A stretch of 64,000 nucleotides of DNA from Agrocybe praecox (GCA_964017145.1 OZ024849.1:1674001-1738000), one strand, 5' to 3'; counted from the first letter of the stretch, positions 25,231 to 35,911 are shown. Translations and numbers: made by a program. Notes: generated by a model from the sequence alone, not told the origin.

Positions 25231-27263
25231 CGTGTGGTTCCGCTTCCTTATTTACGTTTACCAGTGATACCTGTGCTCTTTGATCGCCCCTCCAGACCGC
25301 TGACGAAATAGAAGTTGGAATGTATATTTATGACAGGATTCTCGTCGAGACCAACATATGCGATGAGCGAGCGAATAAGGACGCATATAGTCCAGTGGAG
25401 TACGACCGCCGAATTTCTTCCGGTAGACCTTGAATACGGCTATTCTCAAACAGTTGAATCACCAATCTAATTTTGGTATTTAGTGCCGAGGCTTGAAAGT
25501 TGAGATCTCGAGGGCTTGCGAATCTGCAATCAGGCGCTTTCGAATATCAAAAACATCACAATGCATTACCTAACACGCTTCTGATGACTAATTTTCGCGT
25601 GTATATTCATAACGCACGCCGCTCGTATATAGCACCGTGGATCGTGGCAATTTCTTCCATTACATATGAGGGATCCAAATCGCGCATTGCGGCATTTGCA
25701 GCGCAGACCCCAGAGTCGGACAGGCGCGTCTTGAACGCGTCGCCGTCACGACTTTGTCTTGTGACCATTTTACCCGGAAATGGCTGAAAGTCCTTCTGAA
25801 GTCACATCCCGTCAGATTGTTACGCCTAAGTATCCCTGCCTATCCTTTCCTTAGACCTGAAACTCGAATATCGGACTTCCTTGGACTTACTAACGAGCAT
25901 TCTTGGGACTGTGAGCCGTACAGAGATTCTTGCACACTGTATCCAACAGCACAGTTATCTTGCAGTTATCGGCTCGAACTGAGCGCAGTTTTACTAGTTC
26001 CAGGTGGGTAAGCTGGTTTGCTAGACGTGGTGTTTACTCATTCCGCTAAATCATGGGGAACCATGAATCATAAATAGTTGAGCGACATATGACCTAACAT
26101 GTACTTTACTCTATCTTCATCTACGTCCATTGGATTCAATGTCCATGGGAAGCGATTACTTGCGGCAATCTCGAACTTCGCTGGAATTAATGTCTGCTCA
26201 AATATGTCTCCACATGTATCCCTGCCGACGACGTCCTTCTGAGATACCATTGTGCAATGTCATTTGCTTACAATTGATCGAAGTGGACGGCCATGTGTTG
26301 ACAAAGACCTCACTGATTGCTCGCTTTTGCTTTGGCCCCTGCACTTACAAAGGTCTAACATCGAGCCTGTCAACTCGACCCCAACCCTTCAACGTGGCGC
26401 CTCAGTTGCCACAGACCTTATTTCCCGGCCGGTCACGTGTATCCGTTTCAATCGTATGCTCAGAGTCATAATTTTAACGCCTCCCTAATGTGTATCCGGG
26501 GATCATCTTTCTTGAACGTGTAGTGCGATGGACTAAAGTCACTCCAATTCCACAACTTCGATGCTTCTCTTCTGTGGATGAAACTCTCCCCCGTCCAGCC
26601 CTTCCCGGCTCTTGGCACACTCCTTCACGAACAATAAAGCCTCAATCTCGTGAGATTATAGTATCGAAACTAAAAGAACATCGTCGCGAAACTCCAATCT
26701 CGCGGGGTGTTCGGAAGGCTGATATTAGTTTCATTCAATTAATGAAATGTATCTTTTGATGTTCTTTGGCACCCTTGTTTCTCCGAGCTCTGTGTTATTC
26801 GTTCAAGGACGAATCATTTGCTTTCTGCGCTCATTCGGTCATACTAGCTTGCCGGACATGTAAGAGTTATGAATAACCATAATCGATTGATTATCGTAGT
26901 CATCAGCGACGCGCCGTGGGCAAAAATATAAGAAGTCGATCTCTTCAAATTTGTATAATTATACCGAAAAACTGTGTCAAATTTTAATTATAGAACTTGT
27001 GAGTTTGCGGCTCTATATTCATAACCTTCCATTGAAACTGTTTTTTTTTTGGAATGTTACAGGCCATGGTGGCGTGAGACTACTTATTTCGGTGTGAGAG
27101 CAGGCGGTCCGATGATAGTTAGTGGCCATTATACGCCATCATCGAATAAAAGGGGCAAACAGCAATTTTTCGATTACGAACGTTGGACTAAGTCTGCGAT
27201 GCGAAGTGTGAATCTCATGACCCAGATAACCAAGATTATTATTGACTGCAAAATACATTCGAT
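25231..27263. other. Long intergenic region, no gene recognised
   Basis: About 2 kb between DUF6534 copy 3 and the first UstYa-type gene. Plus-strand open frames of 80-113 codons (25500-25787, 25754-26011, 26130-26471, 26490-26759) show neither splice context nor familiar motifs. It may hold decayed coding sequence. Confidence 0.45.
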
Positions 27264-28411
27264 TTACTTAGGCTCCTCCAGAAGGTCTATTTCATCCCCC
27301 AAACGACGAATATGACTTGGATCAAGATGAACACGGTGGTCTTTAGCCCACTCTAGGATGTTGTCGAAGTTTCGACACTTATGATAAGTGTTGAAGTCCG
27401 GGAAAGGCACTTTATATCCTTCTATCCAATCGTAACTACAATGACTACCTGTGAGTTTAAATTCTACAGCGTAAATCACGAAAAACGTACGATATAATAC
27501 CAACGTCGGCGTTACACATGAGATTTTGTCTCATGATTTCAATGCAGTGGTCTGAAAAGTATTGAATCAACGGCGGCCAGGATCCCAAAGCAAGTACTTA
27601 TCATACCAAGATGACTGCGCATGAATTTAGGTCTCTTGGCAAACATCTTCCTAACACTTGGATATTCGTCCAAGTAAGTATATTTGCGAAGGAGATTCTG
27701 TGATGCGTAAGTTATCAGCTCTGCGCTTATATCCAAAAATAGATCAGAGGGGTCAATAGTACGCACCAGACAATGGAGTTGATGGAAAACTTCGACAGTA
27801 CCCATGCTGCCTCCGCCATCGCTTTCCATGAACTTAACGTTGGATTTTCGTCCAGATTTTCCTATTTTATTCAACGTCTTATCCGAGACTTGAATTGGCC
27901 ATACTATGCAATCAATCGATAATTTGAGTAACGACGTTATGGAGCAAAAAGGCACGAGCGCTTACAAGTGTTGTTGGTACTGATTCTGTTCCAGGCATCC
28001 TCTAACTCTGGTCGCGGCTTTCCGCTATATAGAGAAGGAAAGTCCAAGGATGCATTGAATCTCACTATCGAATATTTGACGGCCTCGTGTGCAGGAGCTG
28101 CGTTGAGTTAGATCAACGTATGCTTTAGAAAGTCGTGAAGACGCACAGTAGAGTGAAGTTTGGCGAAGGCACTGCTCTTCAAGTTTATGGGCAGGCTTAG
28201 GCCAGGCAAAAAGGACATAGAGAGTGACATAGAAGATGGTGTACAGGCTAAACAGTGCTATATGCGGGGCCCAGAATGAAAAGCGCCCTGGCTGTCTACT
28301 AGCAAGAGGCTTGACTTCCAGAGACTCGCCGCCTAAGAGCTTCTCTGAGCTCTCGTCGTGCTGCTCGGTGTGCAGTGACAATTGGCTGTAGATCTTTCGA
28401 AAGAGGGGCAT
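27264..28411 (-). CDS. UstYa-family oxidase A (DUF3328), membrane-anchored
   Basis: UstYa-family proteins are metal-dependent oxidases that cross-link or hydroxylate peptides in fungal RiPP and cyclopeptide pathways. This one has 285 aa; minus-strand exons are 28411-28147, 28097-27966, 27903-27767, 27697-27607, 27551-27491 and 27435-27264, intron phases 1,1,0,1,2. A cytosolic N terminus is followed by one membrane helix (about residues 49-70), then the YSPA start of the catalytic region. Both diagnostic HxxHC motifs are intact: HQLHC (173-177) and HLDHC (207-211), the latter followed by IEIMRQNLMCNADVG. The C terminus has the family's PFPDFNTYHKCRNF segment. The chosen ATG is 45 bases inside a longer frame; the longer start (28456) would add 15 residues. 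It lies 3 kb from the repeat precursor and beside paralogue B. Confidence 0.9.
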
Positions 28412-29674
28412 AATGTATAATTGCAAACGAATGCAGACAAGCTCCAGACTATGCATAATGACACAGGAGTGCTTTTTCAGCTAGCTATGTCTGATCTCCG
28501 GATGGAAGTTCGCTTCAGTGAATCTGTTATGTCATACAGTTCATTGATTTCTTCTTGATAGAGCAGAATATTTGCTTCTCCTTATCAGATACTCACACAC
28601 ACTCTTGTCTTTTTAGACTTCGAGGTGGCACATGTCGCCGTAGAATCCCATTTGTATGTTCAGGCACTTGAGAAACCCCGGATAACTCCGCAAAAACACA
28701 GATGACTATCCAACCATATCGAAGCCATAAATATACTTCTTTCCAAGCATGCGCAATAGTCGCACACTTATTAGTATTCACTCGAGAAGACGATATGGAA
28801 GCACCCAACAACGGGGGATCATATACAGTCACATGATGACGCTTCTTTCGTTCAAATTAGTGACGCAGAAATACCAATAGTACCTAATATCGATAAATCG
28901 ATAACGCCTCAGCTGCACCGTATGTCTTCGACGGAAATAGAATAATGAAAGGGGATAACTCGGTAAAGACGCCTGTCTATGATGTGAACATCGGGTGTCG
29001 CCCCGGCATGAGCATCGCCTACTAGGCGTTCAATTGAAACCGTATTATGCGTTTAGATGATATACTTTCAGTCTTTAAACAGTCATCTCCAAGGCCATGA
29101 GGCTTCAAGCTTCAAGGCCTTCCACTGGCATAAAAGCTTTGATGAACTGCCCAAGAATAGCTCTCATGAGAAATAATACAATCCGCTAGTACAAGTGTGT
29201 TATTTATAATACGTCAGTGGATGGGCGAATATTAGTCTTTGTCAGGTACCACATAAGGTGTGTCATACACGCAAGCGTTGGCCTAGCCTTCTATGCTCTA
29301 TTTGACTTCAAGTTGTATCACTTCTCCGTTGAAGTCCTGTGAAATGCATCGGATTGCAATCCCAATGCATACAACTTCAATCACGAGTCATTGATTCTAC
29401 AAGCACAACCCCATGTCATTTTTATCTCCCTCGCAGAAAGTAACAGTGTAAAATTTAGTCGTAGGTATACCGTATGGGAAATATACCATACTAAATTGAG
29501 CTACAACTAGTGAGAGCGTGGAAATAGCTATCACATATGTTCATGAGGTCCGAGAACTTATGAAACTTCTGATTGCTTAGGCGTGATTTACAGATGAAAA
29601 ACAAACGTCGCATGCGATGCAGTTCATACAATTCAGCCCTTTACGGTAGTTTACTATAGATAGTATTTCCCATA
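28412..29674. other. Intergenic region between the two UstYa genes
   Basis: About 1.26 kb. No supported gene; an 79-codon minus frame at 28593-28832 has no family motif. Confidence 0.5.
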
Positions 29675-30806
29675 CTAGGGAGGATTAACCATGTCGATAA
29701 CGTCACCAAAGCGATGAACGTGGTTTCTAGGAATGTGAACCGCGTTATCCATACCCCACTTCAATATTTTCTCGAAATTTCTGCACTGATGTCTTGTGTT
29801 GAAGTCGGGATAAGGAACGCTGAACCCCCTGCAATAATATGGTGAGTAAAAGTAAATCAAAAACCTGGCCCCAGTCACGAGAGGCGTACTTGACCCATTC
29901 ATAAGTCAGCATCCCAACATCAGCCGAGCACATGAGATTCTGGCGAATGATTTCTACACAGTGATCTGCGGAAACGAAAGTAGGTAAGGATTTTTAAAAG
30001 ATCGAAATCCGCCCGTGTTTGATTTACCTAAATGATTACGGAAGGTCTCCGGTTTCGGGGAAGTGAATATGGGGTCGAAAGTCTCGTAATAGGTATGATA
30101 GGTATATTTGCGAAGGAAATTCTAGAAAAAGCATGAGAGAGTTGCTCAAAATAAGAGGCATCTCTTACCAAGCAGTGCAATTGGTGGGTAACCTCTATGG
30201 AAGCCATGTACCCGCCTCCATCTTCTTCTTGGAACCTGACGAGAGATGGACTATCGGGATCCTTACCCAACCTGATGATATCTTCCCTGCTCAGACGAGT
30301 GGGTTTCACTAAAGTAATATCGTTAATCGAGCATTAATAAACATAGACGATTCTAACCTTGTTGAGATATCCTCCACCATTCAGCGTCAATCTCATCAGA
30401 CGGGGCTCCTCGATATTCCGAAGGCCAGTTGAACGTTCCATTGAACTTTGTGAGCTCCTTGTTGTATTCGACGGCAACGTTCGCAGGAGCTACAGATAGA
30501 CACTATTAGAAAGTACGTTCGCGTTGACTGTCACAAACTCCAGAACTCACAGTAAACACCCATCATTGGGTTATAGACTTTCACTGTAGTGCGTGCATGA
30601 ATCCAAAGGCAGAAGAACAAAACTGCGAAACCGCTCAAGAGTCCGTGCGTGACATACGACCGATAGCGAGTCCAGAAGTTTCGTATTCTGGATCCTTTGG
30701 GGTGAGCAAGAGGAATAGGATGAGAGTCCCGGCCCAAAAGTTTCTCGATGGCGCCATCTTCCTCGTCGAGTTGCTCGACCGGAGCGTAGGTGGGTGTTTG
30801 AAGCAT
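29675..30806 (-). CDS. UstYa-family oxidase B (DUF3328), membrane-anchored
   Basis: A 283-aa paralogue of oxidase A in the same orientation. Minus-strand exons are 30806-30551, 30489-30358, 30308-30169, 30121-30028, 29965-29890 and 29828-29675. Intron number and phases (1,1,0,1,2) are the same as in A and exon 2 has exactly the same length (132 nt), so the two arose by duplication. The N terminus is acidic and cytosolic, followed by a membrane helix at about residues 52-70 and the family start VYSPANVAVEY. The metal-site motifs are HQLHC (171-175) and HLDHC (206-210), then VEIIRQNLMCSADVG and VPYPDFNTRHQCRNFEK. All expected ligands are present. Its 5' end faces the repeat precursor, about 720 bases away, so both genes could share a promoter region. 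It probably acts in the secretory pathway on the precursor peptide. Confidence 0.9.
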
Positions 30807-31529
30807 AGATAAATCTAGGGGGAGTATTCTGCGAGTCCCTGGCTGGGCAAAAGACAGAAAGAAGAGCTGAAGATCTTATCAAGCGTTGAGACTGGAGTCC
30901 AAAGTTTCCACGATATTTTCGACTTCCTGACGGGATAAACGGGACGATTGGATCTCTTTTACGATGGCACAGAGTTCTCCAAATGTTGTTACTGGCCCTC
31001 ACGAGGTCTATTTTATTTTTTTGGACACCCCGTGAAATGCTCAGGAAGCACTGCGTTTTGTCCATGGGGAAAGAAAACGACAAATGAAGGCGTTTAGAAC
31101 ACCATATCGGATCCTACGAATACTCTTACCTAGATTGGTCAATCAGCGCAACTTCGCCAGTAGCGGTTTTTTGTACTTGCCAAAGCTTCTCAGATGGCGT
31201 GCTATTGAACGCAGAAGCACAGCTCAAGTTATCAGCCAATCTCGGGCTAATACGGACTTCGTTTGGAGCTCATAGGCGAGAGAATTTGGTTAACATACAG
31301 ACTCCGTTTAGAGCTCATGGGCGAGAGAATCCAGTGAGTCAGATGAGACACCCCAAATTGGCACAATTATTTCAACACATTTTTCTGTACCCAAGGACAA
31401 GGTAGAGATGATAGGAAGCCTTAAATACTAAAGAAGAGTTGGGGGTCTTCTTCTAAGTTTCGAGTTTCTCCTCTTGAGACCAACTAAAGAACTTCTTCTC
31501 TGTTGCCATCTTCGAGTTATCTTTTCAAG
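30807..31529. promoter_or_regulatory. Divergent promoter region between oxidase B and the repeat precursor
   Basis: 723 bases separate the start codons of oxidase B (minus) and the precursor (plus), so they may be co-regulated. It contains a 32-bp direct repeat (see repeat entry). The last 100 bases before the precursor start are CT-rich. No protein-coding gene is supported. Confidence 0.5.
31254..31330. repeat. Direct repeat of 32 bp upstream of the precursor gene
   Basis: Copy 1 (31254-31285) and copy 2 (31299-31330) share the core GGCGAGAGAAT preceded by AGCTCAT; about 27 of 32 bases match and the period is 45 bases. It lies 200-275 bases upstream of the precursor start. It may be a regulatory site or simply a local duplication. 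Confidence 0.6.
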
Positions 31530-32349
31530 ATGCAATTATCTCGTATTTTCATCGCGTTTCTCCCCTTGCTGTCAGTTGCAGTAGCTCTGCCCACCAACGC
31601 AGAGGCAGGTGAGCTTAACTCCATTGTCTGGATCGTTGAATGTATGATTAATTGGATACTCAGGGCTGGCTAGACGCCATTCCACGTATGAGCCAGACTT
31701 GAGTAAGTGACCTCTTTATCATGTACGAGCACTTTCATTGACATTGCCGACATGTGTTTTAGTTGTGGACCGCCGAGGTTCGTGATATATAATATCAATA
31801 TGTCCACTTACTGAGTATTTGTTTCCAGAGGAATTTACCGATGATGTCCAAAGTCACTACAACCGTCGTGAAGAGTTCACTGATGACGTTCAAAGTCACT
31901 ACAACCGTGAAGAATTCACCGACGATGTTCAGAGCCACTACAACCGCCGAGAGGAGTTTACTGATGACGTACAAAGTCACTACAACCGAGAGGAATTCAC
32001 TGACGACGTCCAGAGCCACTACAACCGTCGCGAGGAGTTTACTGATGACGTCCAGAGTCACTACAACCGCGAAGAGTTCACCGACGATGTCCAAAGCCAC
32101 TACAACCGTCGCGAGGAGTTCACTGATGACGTCCAGAGCCACTACAACCGCGAAGACTTCACCGATGACGTTCAAAGCCACTACAACCGCGAGGAGTTTA
32201 CTGACGACGTCCAGAGCCACTACAACCGCGAGGAGTTTACCGACGACATCCAGAGCCACTACAACCGCGAGGAATTCACCGATGACGTTCAAAGCCACTA
32301 CAACCGCCGTGAAGAGTTTACCGACGACGTCCAAAGTCACTACAACTAG
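31530..32349 (+). CDS. Secreted repeat precursor peptide (kexin-processed, putative RiPP precursor)
   Basis: A 217-aa preproprotein from exons 31530-31608, 31664-31702, 31763-31777 and 31829-32349, all introns GT-AG and all phase 1. Residues 1-19 form a signal peptide (hydrophobic core FIAFLPLLSVAVA). A short leader has two dibasic sites, R30-R31 and R43-R44. Then 13 repeats of EEFTDDVQSHYN follow, joined by R or RR, the last ending at the stop codon. Only two residues vary in all repeats (E to D in unit 9, V to I in unit 11), although codons differ, so the peptide sequence is selected. This layout - signal peptide, Kex2-type sites, identical repeats with Tyr - is that of dikaritin precursors such as those for ustiloxin and asperipin, and the nearby UstYa oxidases support that role. 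A mating-pheromone role is unlikely: there is no CaaX end. The product is unknown. Confidence 0.9.
31829..32346 (+). repeat. 13 tandem coding repeats of 39 or 42 bp
   Basis: Each unit is 13 codons (single Arg linker) or 14 codons (Arg-Arg linker). The linkers of units 1 to 12 read RR,R,RR,R,RR,R,RR,R,R,R,R,RR. Because unit lengths are multiples of three, all other frames stay open too, which explains the long shadow frames on both strands. Confidence 0.95.
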
Positions 32350-33591
32350 AGTCCTTGCTCCCCTCAATGCTGTTGGACAGTCTTTCCATGGTAAATACGT
32401 TGAGCTTTTTATCTGCATTCATTGGCATTCAGTTATTTCATTAGCACCCTGTCTAACAAGTTCGGAACCTCACGCGGTAGGCTGCAGCTCTCCATGGCAG
32501 CAAGTTTCGCAAATCCCAATTTATCCACGTCATTTTCCTCTTTTGTCTTTTTGTGTACAAACATTCATGAAATGTAAAATGTCAAGAATTATGGGTTCTC
32601 GAGTCGTATCAAAGAAGAGCTGCACAATTTTCATGAAGTCAATAAATGTGGCACCGGCATTTGCCGGATAATGGCACCGCATCAGCGTCAACATTTGTCA
32701 ACGTGACTCAACGCTGCCGCTGTGCAGCGCAGTTTTACTGAGACTCAACCATTCCATATATACGTTGTGTGCTTACTCCAATGCCTCTTGTGTGTGCGTT
32801 CCTGGCGATTATAGCCTTCTGCGAGGGAAAAAGGTTGTGCATTGGTCGTGCTTTTTAGTGCCAGCCAGAGCAGAAAGTCTTGAAGGTGCCGGCATGATGG
32901 TGAACGAGAGACGAACAAAAGAAAATTGCGTGCGAAGTTCGAACGCGAGAAAGGTTAAAAATCACGTGATCGGAGTTTGAAATGACTGGTGCGATATTTA
33001 TTGAAAGGTCGGTTTGAGTGAGAATCACCTACATTCTACGTGAGGACATAATTTATTTTATAGAGAGATTTTTAACGTATACGATGGCAGAATTGTAAGC
33101 TGCGTCGACGGCTTTGCTTTTTATCCAAACACTCTGAGTTTGAGTCTGGTTAGAGAATTTATGCGAGATTTGTCTGTCTATGTACATCAAATACATCACT
33201 TCCCCTGGGGCTTTCTAGGGTGTATATCTTCTCTAGGGAGGTGCGATCTTCCTGATGCTAGTTTGATTTATGGGGAAAGCGTCCCAATTGACTATAAATT
33301 GACTGTTTCCCTATGGAAAGGCTGTATCTCAAAAGGGAAAACATATTCTAAAACATATTATATTGCCCTCATCCACGCAACGATATCAGACGGAAGTCTT
33401 ATTAGACCATTGGGTACATGATACAAGTTTTCAGTTTACCGTTCCCCTATTAATATTTACTTGTGTCTAAATTAGGCATTTAGGATGACAAATTTGAAGT
33501 TGATATTTTTTTGCTAGTCAATTCATGATATTCCCACGGCGCATTGCCGTGAACCACATCGAGCACGACCCCTTGGTAGACGTTGGCGACG
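32350..33591. other. Intergenic region, no gene recognised
   Basis: About 1.24 kb between the precursor and AUR1. A 71-codon plus frame at 32765-32980 and a 93-codon frame at 33140-33421 lack support. Confidence 0.5.
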
Positions 33592-34971
33592 ATGTCAAGT
33601 CTTCCATATCCCTTGTCGGCAGTCATGCAAACATTTTCAGATATTATACATGCCCTAATTGCTGCTTGGGCAAGGCTGGACAAGTCCCTGAACCCGTTGG
33701 TGACTTTGCAGCGGCTGCGCTCGCACAAATTTACGCTACGGGACACACTATACATCTTCCACATTGCCAATGCTACCATGTGGTTGACTTTCATGCAAGA
33801 TCCGGGATATCCAACTAAACTGGCCATTCCGGTCTTGTATACCGTCGCTCTCCTCGTCCCATTTACCAGCCAGTTTTTCGTACCAGCAACACCCGTATTC
33901 AGCTGGATTCTGACGTGGTATTCGTCCCGTTTTATGCCAACGCAGTGGAGGCCTTCAATATCAGTCTCTTTGTTACCCACCCTCGAATCCGTACTCTACG
34001 GTGCCAACATTTCCGATATCCTCACTCGCTTCACCCATCCAATACTCGATTTGTTAGCATGGCTGCCATACGGTGTCGTGCACTTCACTTGCCCATTTGT
34101 GGTCGCCATTTTCCTGTGGCTTTTCCGCACTAAACCGACCCTCCATCTATGGGCAAGAACGTTTGGGTATATGAACCTTGTTGGAGTGTTCATCCAGCTC
34201 GTTCTGCCCTGTTCGGCGCCATGGTATGAACTCATATACGGCCTTACACCCGCCAATTACGGCATGAAGGGCTCGCCAGGTGGACTTGCACGTATCGACA
34301 CATTATTCCACTCAAATACATACACCACCGGTTTCACAAACTCTCCTTTGGTCTTTGGTGCATTCCCGTCTCTTCACGCCGGTAATGCTACCCTGGAAGC
34401 CCTTTTCCTTTCTCATTTCTTCCCCCAAGTCACCAAGTTCATTTGGGTGTACGCTCTCATCCTTTACTGGGCAACAATGTATTTGACACATCACTATCTC
34501 ATCGATGTGGTTGGCGGTGCATGCCTTGCTACCGCCTTCTTCTACCTCTTCCTTCCAGACGAACTCAGGGGTTCTGCAGCTCAAGCCCTACCACCCAACC
34601 TTCACCTTGGATCATCATCAGGATCACGGAATAAATACGATCTGTATGATCTAGAAGATCCGTCGAGAGGAGTCATGCTTTCTGCTCGCGAATTCGACGC
34701 AGTTAGCGAACCTAGTTCGGAGGATGAAGAAATGGACATCACTTATCGATCACCCGTTCCCGGAAAAACCGCGTTCCCAACAACGATACAGGCGCCGCCC
34801 CAGGGCAAAAAAGCGACTACAGGGACAGCCTCTAGAGGGAAAGGACATCGCCATACAGCGTCCATCGCCAGCCTAATACGGGGTGAAGAAAGAGGTCCCG
34901 AGGATGGATGGAGTCCAGTCGCGGGATCATTCCCATTTATGCCTGCGAATGGTAGAACGCGGGTGGATTGA
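33592..34971 (+). CDS. AUR1: Inositol phosphorylceramide synthase catalytic subunit
   Basis: The enzyme moves phosphoinositol from phosphatidylinositol to ceramide in the Golgi, an essential fungal sphingolipid step and the target of aureobasidin A. It has 459 aa in a single exon, starting at ATG 33592 (MSSLPYPLSAVM). Several membrane helices are visible. The Aur1 signatures are intact: YGMKGSPGGLARID, the lipid-phosphatase motif FGAFPSLHAGNA with H262, and TMYLTHHYLIDVVGG with H301 and D305. The spacing of these three residues (39 and 4) is what I know from yeast Aur1. The cytosolic tail after about residue 325 is Ser/Gly-rich and disordered, as in other basidiomycete Aur1 proteins. Its position 1.2 kb downstream of the peptide precursor is probably chance. 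Confidence 0.93.
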   Translation: MSSLPYPLSAVMQTFSDIIHALIAAWARLDKSLNPLVTLQRLRSHKFTLRDTLYIFHIANATMWLTFMQDPGYPTKLAIPVLYTVALLVPFTSQFFVPATPVFSWILTWYSSRFMPTQWRPSISVSLLPTLESVLYGANISDILTRFTHPILDLLAWLPYGVVHFTCPFVVAIFLWLFRTKPTLHLWARTFGYMNLVGVFIQLVLPCSAPWYELIYGLTPANYGMKGSPGGLARIDTLFHSNTYTTGFTNSPLVFGAFPSLHAGNATLEALFLSHFFPQVTKFIWVYALILYWATMYLTHHYLIDVVGGACLATAFFYLFLPDELRGSAAQALPPNLHLGSSSGSRNKYDLYDLEDPSRGVMLSAREFDAVSEPSSEDEEMDITYRSPVPGKTAFPTTIQAPPQGKKATTGTASRGKGHRHTASIASLIRGEERGPEDGWSPVAGSFPFMPANGRTRVD

Positions 34972-35911
34972 ATCATAGTTATTGACCGATTGTCGTAGAC
35001 CGGATCCAGGCGCTCCGATATAATTGATACCACTGTTTTCTTCTGCCTTTCTCTCTCTTTATAAAGGGTTCAAGGTATAATTTCTCCATGGTACTTACAT
35101 TCGGAGTGGTTTATCATATATAACTACAGTAGTATTTAGTCCGAAGCTTGGACATTTGCCAGCTTTTTATCTCTATATTCATACTATTTACTAGTATCTA
35201 TTCCCCTTCCATTACGCGTGTATACCCGAGCAATTCTTTAGTTTTTTCTAAGAAAAAGGGTTGACTCGACCAGTTTTGCCTCAACTTACTGGAGATTGGT
35301 CTGACAGCCTACTGGATCCTAAATTCTCCAAGTACGGAGGAGTTCAATCACATGTCGGAAAAATCAAAAAAAGACATATCAGGCATTGCGCCTAGTGATT
35401 AGCTTGCTGTTTTAACAGTACTTAAGGTTCCTATCCCCCATAATTCACACGTTTAAGCCTTTAAGGAAATAAAATGTTGCTATCACGTAAGCTTACCTCT
35501 ATATATGCGCGTCGCCACTTTCTTTCTTTTAGCTTACGCTCACCTTCACTGGCTTCTTTCTGTACACAACACGACGCGTCTTGATCCTGTTCTCTCTGGT
35601 TCTTTCCCATCGGAGAGTTTTCCGCCTGTCGAAAGACGGCGGTTTTCCACAACCCCGTAATTCAAAAAATGTTGACCGCAAGTTGACCGTTTATATGTAC
35701 TTGCTTGACTGCGTCCTGTGCTATGGCATAACGCCCCTATTGTACGTACTTCCCAAAAGAGGTCTAAACCAGCACATATGCTAGGACCAGAGGGGGGGGG
35801 GGGTGGGGTGGTAGTGAGTGTCTCGGGACCTTTCGGTGGTACCCTCCTGGGCTAGCATGGTCGTCAACTCGCGCCTTTCGCTGAGCCCAACTGCTCTTCT
35901 CTCTTGCCATC
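34972..35911. other. Intergenic region with a G-tract
   Basis: 940 bases between AUR1 and the amidohydrolase gene. It includes a run of 12 G followed by TGGGGTGG at 35792-35811, about 100 bases before the next start codon. No supported gene. Confidence 0.5.

Noticed and set aside
30571..31083. 170-codon minus-strand frame across the oxidase/precursor promoter
   Set aside because: It overlaps exon 1 of oxidase B in another frame; only the oxidase frame has family motifs and matching introns.
31829..32346. CRISPR-like array
   Set aside because: Regular 39-42 bp units look array-like, but they are a translated coding repeat without unique spacers, in a eukaryote.
31795..32671. Long alternative frames over the repeat precursor (207 codons on minus, 276 on plus)
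   Set aside because: They exist only because the 39/42-bp units are multiples of three; they lack start and splice context, and the true frame has the signal peptide and clean exons.
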